64,000 bases of DNA from Desulfarculales bacterium UBA696 (GCA_002298995.1 DBMO01000072.1:359358-423357); one strand, 5' to 3'; shown: positions 17,871 through 27,315, numbered from the stretch's first letter. A program made the numbers and translations. Notes: generated by a model from the sequence alone, not told the origin.

Positions 17871-18376
17871 TTTGAATCCCCCTAGTCTTGATGGAATAAA
17901 GTGGAGGAAAAAACATCCCACATGCAAAAGTTAATGTTTCCCATTTGTTTTTTCACAACTCGAAAGACGAGGAACTGCAAAAGGAGGCCGCATCCCCCTC
18001 TGTCCTCTCTTAGTCCTAAAATGTTGTAGTTTTCCTAATTTCTTGCCCTTCAACTTCAAGTCCTTTATTGGCAGACAGACCTCTCTCCGTTATAATTCAA
18101 CGTATTTTCAACTTTTCAACCAGCTTTCGGCTAGCCATGGCTGATGGCAGGAAAGTCGCAAACCTTCTTGCAGCGCTTCCAAAAGTATTCCTGGCAATTT
18201 GACAAACAGAGCCTCAACCGGTTTCTTTGGGACTTGCCCTCTCTTTGGCCCTGGGCTGTGTGGCCGGCAGCAAGCTAAGCTTCCCTGGTGCCCTTTAAAG
18301 GCACCGCTTTAAGGCGACTTTCGAAGCTCGAACAAGCTTTCAGTCCTCTTTTCCCAAGCAGAGGGAGGGAGCTAAA
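17871..18376. other. non-coding interval between divergent small genes
   Basis: About 500 bases without a recognisable gene. A hairpin GGTGCC-CTTTAAA-GGCACC lies near 18278-18297, about 80 bases before the TatT-like start. The sequence contains many short pyrimidine-rich stretches. No clear promoter was identified. Confidence 0.3.
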
Positions 18377-19045
18377 ATGCATGAGTTACAGGGCTCTGTT
18401 TTAATCCTCCTTTGGTTGCTCTTTCCCGGGCAGCAACAACAATTAACGCCCAACAGTCCTCCCGTATCTATCCAGGACAGTGCTACAAAGGCACGCCAGT
18501 ACTTTATTATGGGAGAAACAACTGAAGGGGGGGAAAGCTTGGCGTATTACAGCAAGGGGCGATTTTATGCTGCACAGCTCGTAAGTATAAAGCCTGATGG
18601 AGTTGAGGGTCACTATTGGATTGCACTTAATTTAGCGGGAATTGCCGAAGCCAGTGCCAGACAAGCCTTGAATCTGCTCCCTACGATTCTTGGCCATCTT
18701 GAATCTGCTCGGTCAATTGATCAGGCCTATGATCAGGCGGGACCGCTTCGGGTTCTTGGCCGCATATATTGCAAGGCCCCGCCCTGGCCGATTTCCGAAG
18801 GCGATCTGGACAAATCATTACTTTACCTGAGCACCGCGGTTAGTATTGCTCCCTGGAATAGCACTAATCACCTCTACCTGGCGAAAACTTTTATCGAGCT
18901 TGACAGGATCGATGAGGCTTTATTCGAACTTGAGCAGACGCTTTCCTCGACACAAGCCGTCACACCCAGGAACCTGGAGGAGGATCAAACCGAGGCAAGA
19001 GATTTGATCCAGGAATTAAGACCTAAAGGCAGGGTGCGACAATAG
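18377..19045 (+). CDS. TatT-like TPR protein, exported
   Basis: A 222-residue protein with an N-terminal hydrophobic signal (GSVLILLWLLFPG). TPR-type helices follow, with GHYWIALNLAGIAE, GPLRVLGRIYCKAPPWPISEGDLDKSLLYLSTAVSIAP and LYLAKTFIELDRIDEALFELEQ. This is the pattern of the periplasmic TatT/TRAP-associated TPR family, which forms water-filled helical scaffolds near transporters or outer-membrane proteins. AGGGAGGGAG precedes the ATG. No lipobox cysteine is evident. It sits between the two RND paralogs on the opposite strand. Confidence 0.72.
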   Translation: MHELQGSVLILLWLLFPGQQQQLTPNSPPVSIQDSATKARQYFIMGETTEGGESLAYYSKGRFYAAQLVSIKPDGVEGHYWIALNLAGIAEASARQALNLLPTILGHLESARSIDQAYDQAGPLRVLGRIYCKAPPWPISEGDLDKSLLYLSTAVSIAPWNSTNHLYLAKTFIELDRIDEALFELEQTLSSTQAVTPRNLEEDQTEARDLIQELRPKGRVRQ

Positions 19046-19123
19046 GGACTTAGCGTCAAAGGAATATTCCACGCAACGTTTTTATCGAGCCACATCGCAT
19101 CTACAAGGTCACCAGCACCGTGA

Positions 19124-19428
19124 TAGGGGGACGCCCCTTATATATTTACATTCAAGAGTAAGCCAATATCCAGCTTCTCATGCTCCGAGATTTTCATTCC
19201 TCTTTGCAACGCAATGCTGACAGTCGGCACGGAGACTTTCAGCCTGCCGGACAAATCGGTAAGCGACATACCCAATTCACTTACTGCCCAATAGCATAGA
19301 AGATCCATGCCACGCGCAATAATGTGGTGCAATGCCCCTGGTGCATCTATTCTCGCTTGTCTCGGCATGGCGCAGTCTTAATATGCACGACAGCTTAAGT
19401 AAATATAAAATATAAAGGGCGTCCCCTA
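19124..19428 (-). mobile_element. RAYT-derived relic bounded by imperfect inverted repeats
   Basis: The left end TAGGGGGACGCCCCTTA (19124-19140) matches the inverted right end, which reads TAGGGGACGCCCTTTA on the complementary strand (ending at 19428). Both continue into A/T-rich TATATTTA-type sequence. Between them lies the deleted transposase reading frame. The about 305-bp unit looks like a non-autonomous REP/IS200-type element. Confidence 0.65.
19138..19368 (-). pseudogene. internally deleted REP-associated tyrosine transposase (RAYT)
   Basis: The 76-codon frame begins MPRQARIDAPGALHHIIARG, the classic N-terminus of RAYT transposases (HUH-like, IS200-related). It jumps straight to the C-terminal region LLCYWAVSELGMSLTDLSGRL and VSVPTVSIALQRG that normally lies some 200 residues later. 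The central part, including catalytic residues, is missing, so it is not an active enzyme. The frame itself stayed open across the deletion. Confidence 0.75.
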
Positions 19429-19510
19429 ATCTCACATTTGGCTCAAATGAGTCGCAAGCTGCATCAAGGGCATCTGTGAAAATGGATATGATGAAGGTCA
19501 ACAAGGAAAG

Positions 19511-19541
19511 GAGAAACCTCCCGGCCGAAGGAGGCTTTCTC
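19511..19541. terminator. hairpin downstream of RND copy 2
   Basis: GAGAAACCTCC pairs with GGAGG-C-TTTCTC around a loop of 8 bases, with a single bulged C. In the leftward direction it is followed by a short T-rich stretch. It would end the transcript of the RND gene at 19631. Confidence 0.6.
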
Positions 19542-19630
19542 TTGGTTTAGAAAGAAGATTTTTATGCTACGCTCTTATACCGTTTTTCGATACAGCCTTG
19601 AGTGCAAGTCGGCGGAGGGAAATTTCCGCT

Positions 19631-22375
19631 TCACTGTCCTACAATGTTTGCTCCCTCTTCCAGGCATCTTTGTTCCTCGGCGGCTTTCGCGGGCATCATC
19701 AATGCCAGAATTGCGGGCAGTACAATGAGAGCAGAGACCATCACACATAAGCTCCCCTCCCATGCTACGAAACCCAGACTAAAGATTCCACGGTGATGGG
19801 AAACCATCAGAGCTCCAAAGCCTATGGTTGTGCTCAACGCGGCAATTATAACCCCTTTCCCGGTGCTGAGGGGGAGATGACCGCGAAGCATGTTTCCTTC
19901 TCGCCAGCGTTGAAGGATGATTATACCGTATTCGACTCCCGCTCCCACGACGAGGGGCATGAACATGCTGTTGGCAAGGTTGAACTGGACTCCCGCCCAC
20001 CCCATTATTCCAACGGTCCAGATGGTGCCTAAGGACAGGGGGACGAGAGCGATCAGGGTAAGGCGAAGACTCCGGAATGCGAACGAAAGCAAGATGAAGA
20101 TGGCCAGGATGGCGTAGATGGAAGCCTTGATACAGGCGTCCTCTAGAGCTTCGGCAAAAACAAAAAAGGCTACTGGGGCTCCGATCACCTCTGGGTCCAC
20201 ATTCTGGATTTCAGTAACAAAACGATCGAGAACATGTTCTTTAAAAATGGACTCTTTGGGAAATATGCGAAGCATGTACGTGCCATTCTGAAGAAAATTG
20301 CCTCTGACAGCCTCCGGCAGATCTTTGACCGACATCTTCGAAGCGTTGGCCCCGTCGCCAAGAATATCCAGCAGTCTAACTGAATCTTCCATAAAAAGCT
20401 TCCGATACTCGAAAAGCAACCTTTCGGCATCGGGGGAGGCTCTAAGACGCTCGGTTATAGCCAGGACAAGGGCCTTCACGCGAGCCATCTGCTCTATGAG
20501 CGGCTTTTCAGCTCCCCAGTTGTCGGCCTGGTCATCCTGCATTTTGAACCCGATCCTCTCAAGGATATCGATAAACTCAGCGGTATCTTTTGGACGATTC
20601 TGCAAAAAAATGGTTCTAACCGGGGGAATCCTGGGGCTAAGAGAATGGAGTATGGAGATTTTCTCCTGCTGGTCTTCCGGAAGGAGAGAGAAAACACTCT
20701 GTACTTGTGCGACAGAAGCCAAATTTCCGAGAGTCTCGGACTTCGTCCTGACGTCTTCCGGGGATTCAGCAAAAGCAGCGGCAAACATAGGAGTGCGCCG
20801 GGCATTATCAATGAGCGCCTTTTGCCAGATGACCGACTCTGCGTTGGCAGACTGTAAACGCAAAGGGTTGGGGTCGAAATAAACCCGGCCGGCTCCCCAG
20901 ATGCCGAAGAAGCTGAGCAATGCCGCTGCCGAGAGCAACATTCGTGCATGGCGCGGTTTGAGGCAAAACAAGTTTCTCGAGCACTGTGAAACAGCGAAGG
21001 AAAATCTTTTCCGGGGCTTCCACTCGATCAGCAGAGCAGGCAGCACGCTGAATGTTGCAATGAGAGTGAAAATAATTCCCATACCGGTGACCAGGCCCAT
21101 TTCCACCATACCCCTGAAGCCTGTGAGAACCAGCGGCAGGAAGGAGAGTGCACCACTCAATCCCGCCAGGAAGATCCCGTAACCTGATCGTTTGTTAACC
21201 CTCATTATGATGGAGCGTATGTCTTCATTCCCGATACATTCTTCTTCCTCGAATCGTGCTATCCAGTGTATTCCGTAATCCACACCCAACCCACAGAGAA
21301 GCGGTGCAAAAACTACCGAGAGAATATTCAGATGGCCTATAAAGAGCGTGGTCCAGCCGAGCGTCCAGCAAAGTCCTGTCATGAGCGTGATGATTTCCAT
21401 GAAAGGCCGACCGAACCCGCGAAAGGAAACCACCATCAGGATGAATACCCCGAAGAGGGATAACCACGTAGCGACTGCCATATCTTTAGAAACAGCACTC
21501 ACCTCATCGATTTTCAAAGCTTCCTGTCCGGTCACTCCGGCCTGTACGCCCGGAAAGAGCGGCGTTGTCTCTTCAATGATCTTCCTCAACTGGATTAGTG
21601 AATACCTGGAACCTATGATGCCGTCTTCCTTTGATTTGGGCACTACGAACGCAAGGAGGTATTGCTTATTTGATTCCCAGAAATAGCCTTCCAGTTCAGG
21701 GGCCCAGCCGTTGCTCTTAAGAAACGAGGACAATGGAGACCTGAAGTCAGGCGAGTTGTCGAGGTAACTAAGCATACCTTCGAAGGTCGTAATGAGAAGA
21801 TTTAGATCAAAGGGTTCCTTGTTATCGGCTTCGTTTGTGTTATCCAGGAAGCCGGTGAAGAATTTACTCACCATTCGAGAAGACATTTCCTGATTGACGA
21901 GCTTAAGAAATGGGAGCAACTCGGGAGATTCGGAAAATCCCTGAACAAATTGGTAATGTCGGTCGATCTGTTTGGATAGGTCGATCAGGTCCTGCTTATC
22001 CATATATAGAAGTCGCCAGGGCGAGAAAGATTCCGGATTTATCCGGCTAATGACATCCTCGAAGTGTTCTTTATCTTCCCTGACCCGGGAAGATACCTTC
22101 TCGATGAAGGAAACCGCCCGGTGCGGCGTGGGAGCTTGAACAACAACTGAGAGACTTCTGGTCCCGCCCATTCTAAATGGGTCGAGCTTGTTGCTGAGAC
22201 GGATTAAAGGATGGTCCGTCGAGATCAGCTCGAGTTGATCAGTCACCATCTCAAGCTTTGCAGCGGTAAAAACAAGCGATACAACGGCCAGTGCAAAGGC
22301 CAGCACCAAGATTAAACGTGGCCGGGTCAACACCCATGACATCCATATCTGCAACAGTCGCGATAGCAGATTCAT
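19631..22375 (-). CDS. RND superfamily exporter, MMPL/HpnN-like (copy 2)
   Basis: A 914-residue paralog of the exporter at 14288-17059. The chosen start (MNLLSRLL...) aligns exactly with the N-terminus of copy 1; an ATG nine codons upstream (22402) is also open. FAPLLCGLGVDYGIHWIARFEEE and FMPLVVGAGVEYGIIILQRW mark the two helix bundles, and large periplasmic domains lie between. It is the last gene of the long leftward series 33669-19631, so it is the best candidate for exporting that pathway's product to the outer membrane. The two copies are clearly diverged, not recent duplicates. Confidence 0.9.
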   Translation of the reverse strand: MNLLSRLLQIWMSWVLTRPRLILVLAFALAVVSLVFTAAKLEMVTDQLELISTDHPLIRLSNKLDPFRMGGTRSLSVVVQAPTPHRAVSFIEKVSSRVREDKEHFEDVISRINPESFSPWRLLYMDKQDLIDLSKQIDRHYQFVQGFSESPELLPFLKLVNQEMSSRMVSKFFTGFLDNTNEADNKEPFDLNLLITTFEGMLSYLDNSPDFRSPLSSFLKSNGWAPELEGYFWESNKQYLLAFVVPKSKEDGIIGSRYSLIQLRKIIEETTPLFPGVQAGVTGQEALKIDEVSAVSKDMAVATWLSLFGVFILMVVSFRGFGRPFMEIITLMTGLCWTLGWTTLFIGHLNILSVVFAPLLCGLGVDYGIHWIARFEEEECIGNEDIRSIIMRVNKRSGYGIFLAGLSGALSFLPLVLTGFRGMVEMGLVTGMGIIFTLIATFSVLPALLIEWKPRKRFSFAVSQCSRNLFCLKPRHARMLLSAAALLSFFGIWGAGRVYFDPNPLRLQSANAESVIWQKALIDNARRTPMFAAAFAESPEDVRTKSETLGNLASVAQVQSVFSLLPEDQQEKISILHSLSPRIPPVRTIFLQNRPKDTAEFIDILERIGFKMQDDQADNWGAEKPLIEQMARVKALVLAITERLRASPDAERLLFEYRKLFMEDSVRLLDILGDGANASKMSVKDLPEAVRGNFLQNGTYMLRIFPKESIFKEHVLDRFVTEIQNVDPEVIGAPVAFFVFAEALEDACIKASIYAILAIFILLSFAFRSLRLTLIALVPLSLGTIWTVGIMGWAGVQFNLANSMFMPLVVGAGVEYGIIILQRWREGNMLRGHLPLSTGKGVIIAALSTTIGFGALMVSHHRGIFSLGFVAWEGSLCVMVSALIVLPAILALMMPAKAAEEQRCLEEGANIVGQ

Positions 22376-22484
22376 TCCCGAGCCGTGTTCGCCCTTTCTC
22401 ATTCCAATCTTTATCCTAAGCCCGACGAGCGCCGAGGTTATCCTGTTTGCCCTGGTTCCAATCCAATTTATTCCTGACAGGCAT

Positions 22485-23552
22485 TCACTGAGGGGGTCTG
22501 GCCACTACTGAGAGTTCCCCGACGCGCACGGGACTGCTGACTTCTCGATATGATCGGTAGGCCAGCTGTATGAGTTTTGCACAGCCCATGGCCTCGGCAA
22601 GGTTGGACCCACGGTATTCGGGGTCCGTGATCTCACGGCTAAAGTGGTGCACGACTGGATCCATCCACTCAGGATGCTGAGATCTCGCCGATAAAGTCTC
22701 ATTAAAGTCAAACCTGAGCGGAGGAGAGTGATGGCAGTCAACTATGAGATGGTCGTCATTAATGTGGATAGCACCCTTCTCTCCGGTGATAATTCCGAAA
22801 TTCCCCCGGCATTCGGCGCGCCATGTCAAGTGGAGGCGCACCTCAGCATTGTGAAACCGCAACTCCAGGTCCACGACTTCTTCAAGAAAGCTGTCAGTTC
22901 CTGGGGCGCATTGCATTTGGGCGGAGATTGAAAGAGGGTCTTCTCCAATGAGAGAGAGGACCAGATATAGGTTGTGCCATCCGTGATCGATCAGTATCCC
23001 TCCACTGGCCTGCTCCAGGCATCTTCTCCAGTCGGATAATCCTCCACCCGAACCCGGGCAGCGCAGCACATTCATGGAGATGGAGCGGATAGCGCCGATC
23101 CTGTTTTCACGGATCAGTTCAGCGGTCTTGAGCCAGATGGGCGCATATTTCCAATTGTTGACAATAAAGACCACCCGGTCGGACTCTCGGGCCGCTTCAT
23201 AAATTTGCGCCAGGCCCTGAGGGGAGAATCCTATCGGTTTTTCGCAGAATACATGCAGTCCTGCCCGGCAAGCCGTGAGCACAAGCTGATCGTGGTAGCA
23301 GGGTGGAGTGCAAATATCGATAAAGTCCAAATCCTTATCCAGCAGCAGATCCTCCATGCTCGCGTGGATCCTGGCCATGGGAAGAAGCTCTCTTGCAAGG
23401 GCCGCTCTTTCGGGCTGGATCTCCACCACTGCATCGATCCTGAAGCTGCTGTGCCTGCTCCATCCGCTCAGGTGAGCGTTAACGGCTGCGTTTCCAAAGC
23501 CGATGATGGCGCCGCGGAGGATAGACCTATTACTGGGTGGACTTTGCGGCAT
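22485..23552 (-). CDS. Gfo/Idh/MocA family NAD(P)-dependent oxidoreductase
   Basis: A 355-residue dehydrogenase. The N-terminal Rossmann motif is IIGFGNAAVNAHL (about residues 16-28). The catalytic-lysine motif CEKPIG is at residues 103-108, and a C-terminal dimerisation and substrate domain contains GGILIDHGWHNLYL. Members oxidise or reduce sugars, inositols and related alcohols. It begins 11 bases after the aminotransferase stop. Oxidation of a hydroxyl followed by transamination by the neighbour would put an amino group on a sugar or polyol; that is inference from pairing. Confidence 0.88.
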   Translation of the reverse strand: MPQSPPSNRSILRGAIIGFGNAAVNAHLSGWSRHSSFRIDAVVEIQPERAALARELLPMARIHASMEDLLLDKDLDFIDICTPPCYHDQLVLTACRAGLHVFCEKPIGFSPQGLAQIYEAARESDRVVFIVNNWKYAPIWLKTAELIRENRIGAIRSISMNVLRCPGSGGGLSDWRRCLEQASGGILIDHGWHNLYLVLSLIGEDPLSISAQMQCAPGTDSFLEEVVDLELRFHNAEVRLHLTWRAECRGNFGIITGEKGAIHINDDHLIVDCHHSPPLRFDFNETLSARSQHPEWMDPVVHHFSREITDPEYRGSNLAEAMGCAKLIQLAYRSYREVSSPVRVGELSVVARPPQ

Positions 23553-23563
23553 CTTTGCTTGTC

Positions 23564-24916
23564 CTACTTGTACGGAATGTGCTTCACCACGTGGGCGAAG
23601 ACTTCATCCAAAATGGCCAGGCCTTCATCGGCCTCCGCGCGGCTCAAGACCAGAGGGGGGTTAATGCGGAAGTTCGCCTTATAATTCATGCAGACCATGC
23701 CCCTCCTAAGCGTCTCGAGGAAAATTTGCCTGGTGACCGCTTTAGCAAGAGGTTCCTTGGTTTTCCGGTCCTTCACCAGTTCGAGGCCGAGAAGAAGGCC
23801 GCAACCTCCAACTTTTCCAATGAAATCATACTTATCCTGAAGCGCGCGCAACCCGTTCAAAAGGTGTTCGCCCATCTCGCGGCTGTTATCGACAAGGCCC
23901 TCATCAATTACGGTCTGAATGGTGGCCAAAGCGGCGGTGCTTGCCAGAGGATTGCCCCCATAGCTGCTGGATGAAGAACTCGGCTTGGAAAAAGGCTTGC
24001 TTGCGGTAAATTCTTCCGTGGAAACAAGGCCTGAAACCGGAAAGCCGTTTCCCATGCCTTTCCCTATGGTCACGATGTCGGGACGGATGCCTGCATGGTT
24101 CGATCCGAACATTTTTCCGGTGCGGCCGAAGCCCGTGATCATTTCGTCGGCAATAAGAAGTGCGCCGTTTTCATGGGCGATTTCGATCAGCCCCTGCAAG
24201 AATTCAGGAGGGGGAACAATGTTTCCGGCCGTCCCCTGTGCGGTCTCGACAATAACGGCGGCAAGATTACCGGCAGTGTTGTTCTCAATGACTTTTCGAA
24301 CGAAATCCAGGCAGAATATCCCGCAGTCGGGGTATTTCATTTTGAAGTGGCATCGATAGCAGTCGGCATAAGGAGCCAGATGAAGGCCCGGGTGCAAGGT
24401 GCCCCAGTTTTGTTTGAAAGGGTCACCGATGAGGCCGAGTACGCCCCCTGTTTTGCCATGAAAGCCGCCCCAGAAGCTAAGGACCTCATGTTTTCCCGTA
24501 TAGGATCTTGCAAGGCGTAACGCGGCTTCAACGGCCTCCGCCCCGCCGCTGTAAAGCTGCGTCTTCGTGAGCCCTTCGGGAGTGATTGAGGCAATGAGCT
24601 GTAGCAGCCGGATGCGATTCTCGGTGGTAAAGCTGCCCACCGTAACTTTGTCCAGTTGTTCCTTCAATGCGGCTACATACCGCGGATGTCCATGCCCGAT
24701 GCTGCATACGGCAACTCCGGCCATAAAATCCAGGTAATGTCTGCCCTCCATATCCGTCAGGCGGCAGCCTTTTGCCTCTTTTATGACCAGCCGGGAGAGT
24801 TGGCTGACCTCCTGCAGTCCCGGGGCAATATATCGTTGTTCTTCAGCATACAAATGAGATGAAACCGTGTCAGCGCTCTGTTTGGGTGTGGTCTGATGCA
24901 CTGGGACACCTTTCAT
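23564..24916 (-). CDS. class III PLP-dependent aminotransferase
   Basis: A 450-residue aminotransferase of the acetylornithine/4-aminobutyrate/HpnO type. Visible features are LYSGGAEAVEAALRLAR (phosphate cup), a Cys-rich insert around CYRCHFKMKYPDCGIFC near residues 186-202, LLIADEMITGFGRTG, and the PLP-lysine motif VTIGKGMGNGFP near residue 287. The four-cysteine insert is found in a subgroup of this family and is unusual for plain 4-aminobutyrate transaminases. The amino acceptor is unknown; a sugar, polyol or lipid-borne aldehyde or ketone made by the adjacent dehydrogenase is possible. Confidence 0.9.
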   Translation of the reverse strand: MKGVPVHQTTPKQSADTVSSHLYAEEQRYIAPGLQEVSQLSRLVIKEAKGCRLTDMEGRHYLDFMAGVAVCSIGHGHPRYVAALKEQLDKVTVGSFTTENRIRLLQLIASITPEGLTKTQLYSGGAEAVEAALRLARSYTGKHEVLSFWGGFHGKTGGVLGLIGDPFKQNWGTLHPGLHLAPYADCYRCHFKMKYPDCGIFCLDFVRKVIENNTAGNLAAVIVETAQGTAGNIVPPPEFLQGLIEIAHENGALLIADEMITGFGRTGKMFGSNHAGIRPDIVTIGKGMGNGFPVSGLVSTEEFTASKPFSKPSSSSSSYGGNPLASTAALATIQTVIDEGLVDNSREMGEHLLNGLRALQDKYDFIGKVGGCGLLLGLELVKDRKTKEPLAKAVTRQIFLETLRRGMVCMNYKANFRINPPLVLSRAEADEGLAILDEVFAHVVKHIPYK

Positions 24917-24997
24917 AGTTATTGCCGGACCAGGGATGAATCCACGTATCCCTTACGAACCCATTGGAACTGCCTCGGCATTCCCATGGGCATGAAA

Positions 24998-25843
24998 TCA
25001 AGTGGTCGCGGCATGAATCCCCAAAGCTATGGGACCATCCAAACAATCAATGACGTATTCGGCAATGGCCGCGCCCGCGGACCGGCAGCATCTCGAAAAG
25101 CTGGGCCAATCGTTGAAATCGATCAGGACCGGGCCTTTGTCCTCCGTCATAACCGCATCGCCTCCATAGATCTCAACGCCGATTACCGCCGCCGCATGGG
25201 CCGCAACCGCCCTTAGAGAGTCCATCCGCGATGTGACCTCTTCGCCGGAACTTTCCAGGTAGGCCCTGAAAAACCGTTGTTGGCCGACGCCATAAAACTT
25301 GATAACCGGCCCTTCGATGTGATCCTGGACGAGCAGGTCCCGAACTCCTATCTTCCGGAAGTGGTTCAGCGAAGAAGCAAGACATTCCGCGGATGCCACA
25401 GCGGCAACATCTCCCTCCTGGATGGCATGAACGTCCCCGCGCTTCAGCCAAAAACGTTCATTAAGGCCGCCCAAATCATACGTCCCTGCTTTTCCAGGCT
25501 CAACCAGGTGGCCTGCAGGCAAGGGGACCCCGGCATCGGCGAGCATCCGCATCAAGATTTTTCTGTAGCAATTGCGAATGGATTGTGTTGAATTAATGAC
25601 TCTGCTTCCCTCGCTGCCCCACCGATCCAGGATGCACAATACGCGATCAGACTGTGCCATGGCCAATATTATCTCGGGCCGAGGCTCAGAACTTTCGAGA
25701 AACTCAGCCCTGCGGGATTCGACCTTAAAACCCATGCCTGACAACTCGGAAAGCACGGCATCAAGAACGGCTGCATCGGCCTGAACTTTGCCTGGTGAGT
25801 AGAGCTGTTCTCTATAGATACCGAGTAGCGTGATCGGCCTCAT
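24998..25843 (-). CDS. ATP-grasp-type ligase
   Basis: A 281-residue protein. The region RNCYRKILMRMLADAGVPLPAGHLV begins the ATP-grasp fold, FWLKRGDVHAI and LLVQDHIEGPVIKFYGV form the nucleotide site, and VLIDFNDWPSFS near the C-terminus carries the metal-binding Asp and Asn. Such enzymes join a carboxylate to an amine through an acyl-phosphate. It overlaps the upstream nucleotidyltransferase gene by an ATGA junction. It could attach an amino acid to the amine made by the aminotransferase. Substrates are unknown. Confidence 0.78.
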   Translation of the reverse strand: MRPITLLGIYREQLYSPGKVQADAAVLDAVLSELSGMGFKVESRRAEFLESSEPRPEIILAMAQSDRVLCILDRWGSEGSRVINSTQSIRNCYRKILMRMLADAGVPLPAGHLVEPGKAGTYDLGGLNERFWLKRGDVHAIQEGDVAAVASAECLASSLNHFRKIGVRDLLVQDHIEGPVIKFYGVGQQRFFRAYLESSGEEVTSRMDSLRAVAAHAAAVIGVEIYGGDAVMTEDKGPVLIDFNDWPSFSRCCRSAGAAIAEYVIDCLDGPIALGIHAATT

Positions 25844-26547
25844 ATCTCGCCTATTTCTTTCAGGAATGCTTCAGCCTTCCGGATATCTTCGGGAAAATCC
25901 ACATCCACGGCCTTCGCGACAGGAATACCGTAAAGCGGATAGCCGCAGTCGATAAGGAGCCCCAGAAACTGCCGCAAAGCACTAAGCTGCTTTGCCCGCG
26001 CCGCATCGACCATAGCGAAAATTTCGGGAGAAAAGTAGTATATTCCGGCGGTAACATAGCGGCTGCCCTTAGCGTTATCCCCAATCGCGACTATCCTGCT
26101 CCCCGATCCCATGGATACCCAAAGGGGTTTTTCGTCATCGACGAAATCACTAAGGGCAAGTGCCCCTTCGCCATCCCGGCGGGTACCCGCCTGGGCGATG
26201 AAATTTTGCATGGTTTGGTAACCGGCAACCACGTCGACGGTAAAGAGGATAAAAGGCTCATCGGAGAGCAAGGGCGCCAGAGCAAAAAGGCTCTCCATGG
26301 AGTTTGGCGTCGTCCTGACGATAAGACTGAGCGGGAGAGGCCATGAACTCTCCTCCAGGTAGCGTGTGACAGTGGGGTTTTCCGCGTTTACGATGCACGC
26401 TATGGAGCTTGCATTCAGTCTTGCGGCCGTATGTATTATGCGGGAAATGAGAGGCTGGCCGCCAATAGGCACCAGTGGCTTGGGAGTCGTGATTCCCCCT
26501 TTAGCCATTCGCTCTCCAAGCCCCGCCGCGATGATTCCCGCTCTCAT
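25840..26547 (-). CDS. sugar-phosphate-type nucleotidyltransferase
   Basis: A 235-residue NTP_transferase domain protein. The N-terminus MRAGIIAAGLGERM followed by TPKPLVPIGGQPLI is the nucleotide-binding signature, and the metal-binding FTVDVV lies near residue 100. The start at 26547 is chosen because its ATG overlaps the stop of the HAD gene (ATGA). The downstream stop overlaps the ATP-grasp start in the same way, so three genes are tightly coupled. It probably makes a CDP- or other NDP-activated alcohol phosphate for the CDP-alcohol phosphotransferase in the same series. Confidence 0.86.
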   Translation of the reverse strand: MRAGIIAAGLGERMAKGGITTPKPLVPIGGQPLISRIIHTAARLNASSIACIVNAENPTVTRYLEESSWPLPLSLIVRTTPNSMESLFALAPLLSDEPFILFTVDVVAGYQTMQNFIAQAGTRRDGEGALALSDFVDDEKPLWVSMGSGSRIVAIGDNAKGSRYVTAGIYYFSPEIFAMVDAARAKQLSALRQFLGLLIDCGYPLYGIPVAKAVDVDFPEDIRKAEAFLKEIGEI

Positions 26548-27239
26548 AGTAAAATCGACTCCAGTTCGGCCAGGCTGAAGATCCGGCAATCGACCGGTCC
26601 GGGATTTTCGGGCAGGCGCGGATTGGCGCCCTGCAACCAGACAGTCTTCATCCCCAGTCCACGGGCGGGCATAATGTCTCTTTCATAGGAATCTCCGACG
26701 AATATGGCTTCAGTCGGGGCGACGTCCATTCTTTTCAATGCGAGCAGAAAGATTTCGGGGTCCGGCTTGCTCAAACCGATGCAGGTGGAATCCAGGACTA
26801 GGTCCAGGTGGTTTGACAATCCGGCCTCGTCACAAAGAGTCTCAACGTTTCCGTAAAAATTGGAGACCACCCCCAGTCGATAGCGGTTCTTCAGCCGGCC
26901 GAGTAAGAAGGTATTGCGCTTAAGGATTTCCTCAGTCTTCGAACAAAACCTTTCCACAAGATACTCTTCTCTGGGGCGATCCTGCAGTTCCAGGGCAGCA
27001 AACTGCAGATGAACGTGATATTTCATCAGTTCCCTCAGGCCAAACCTGTCCACTGCCGGATTCTTGCAGCAGGTTTCATCCGCAAGGTAAAAAACCCGCT
27101 TTATCTCCTCGCGGGGAAAAACCAGACCGGCTTGTTCGTAGAGTTCGAAAAAGCGGTCCAGCCAGTGTTCTCCATCCGAATCCAGGGTACCGCCGAAATC
27201 GAGGAGAATAGCTCTACAATTTCGGAACTTACATTCCAT
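26544..27239 (-). CDS. HAD-superfamily phosphatase
   Basis: A 231-residue HAD hydrolase. Motif I is LLDFGGTLDSDGE (nucleophile Asp, but Gly at the usual second Asp). Motif II is VVSNF, and motifs III and IV include SKPDPEIF and IFVGDSYERDI. The DFGGT variant occurs in a subset of HAD proteins and may alter the acid/base step. The stop overlaps the nucleotidyltransferase start. It may dephosphorylate a pathway intermediate. Confidence 0.82.
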   Translation of the reverse strand: MECKFRNCRAILLDFGGTLDSDGEHWLDRFFELYEQAGLVFPREEIKRVFYLADETCCKNPAVDRFGLRELMKYHVHLQFAALELQDRPREEYLVERFCSKTEEILKRNTFLLGRLKNRYRLGVVSNFYGNVETLCDEAGLSNHLDLVLDSTCIGLSKPDPEIFLLALKRMDVAPTEAIFVGDSYERDIMPARGLGMKTVWLQGANPRLPENPGPVDCRIFSLAELESILL

Positions 27240-27315
27240 TACGACTGTATCCGTTCTTAACCGGCATCACGATCATGCCGGCGTCGGCAAAAAGTCCGGC
27301 AACTCGATTGTCCGC

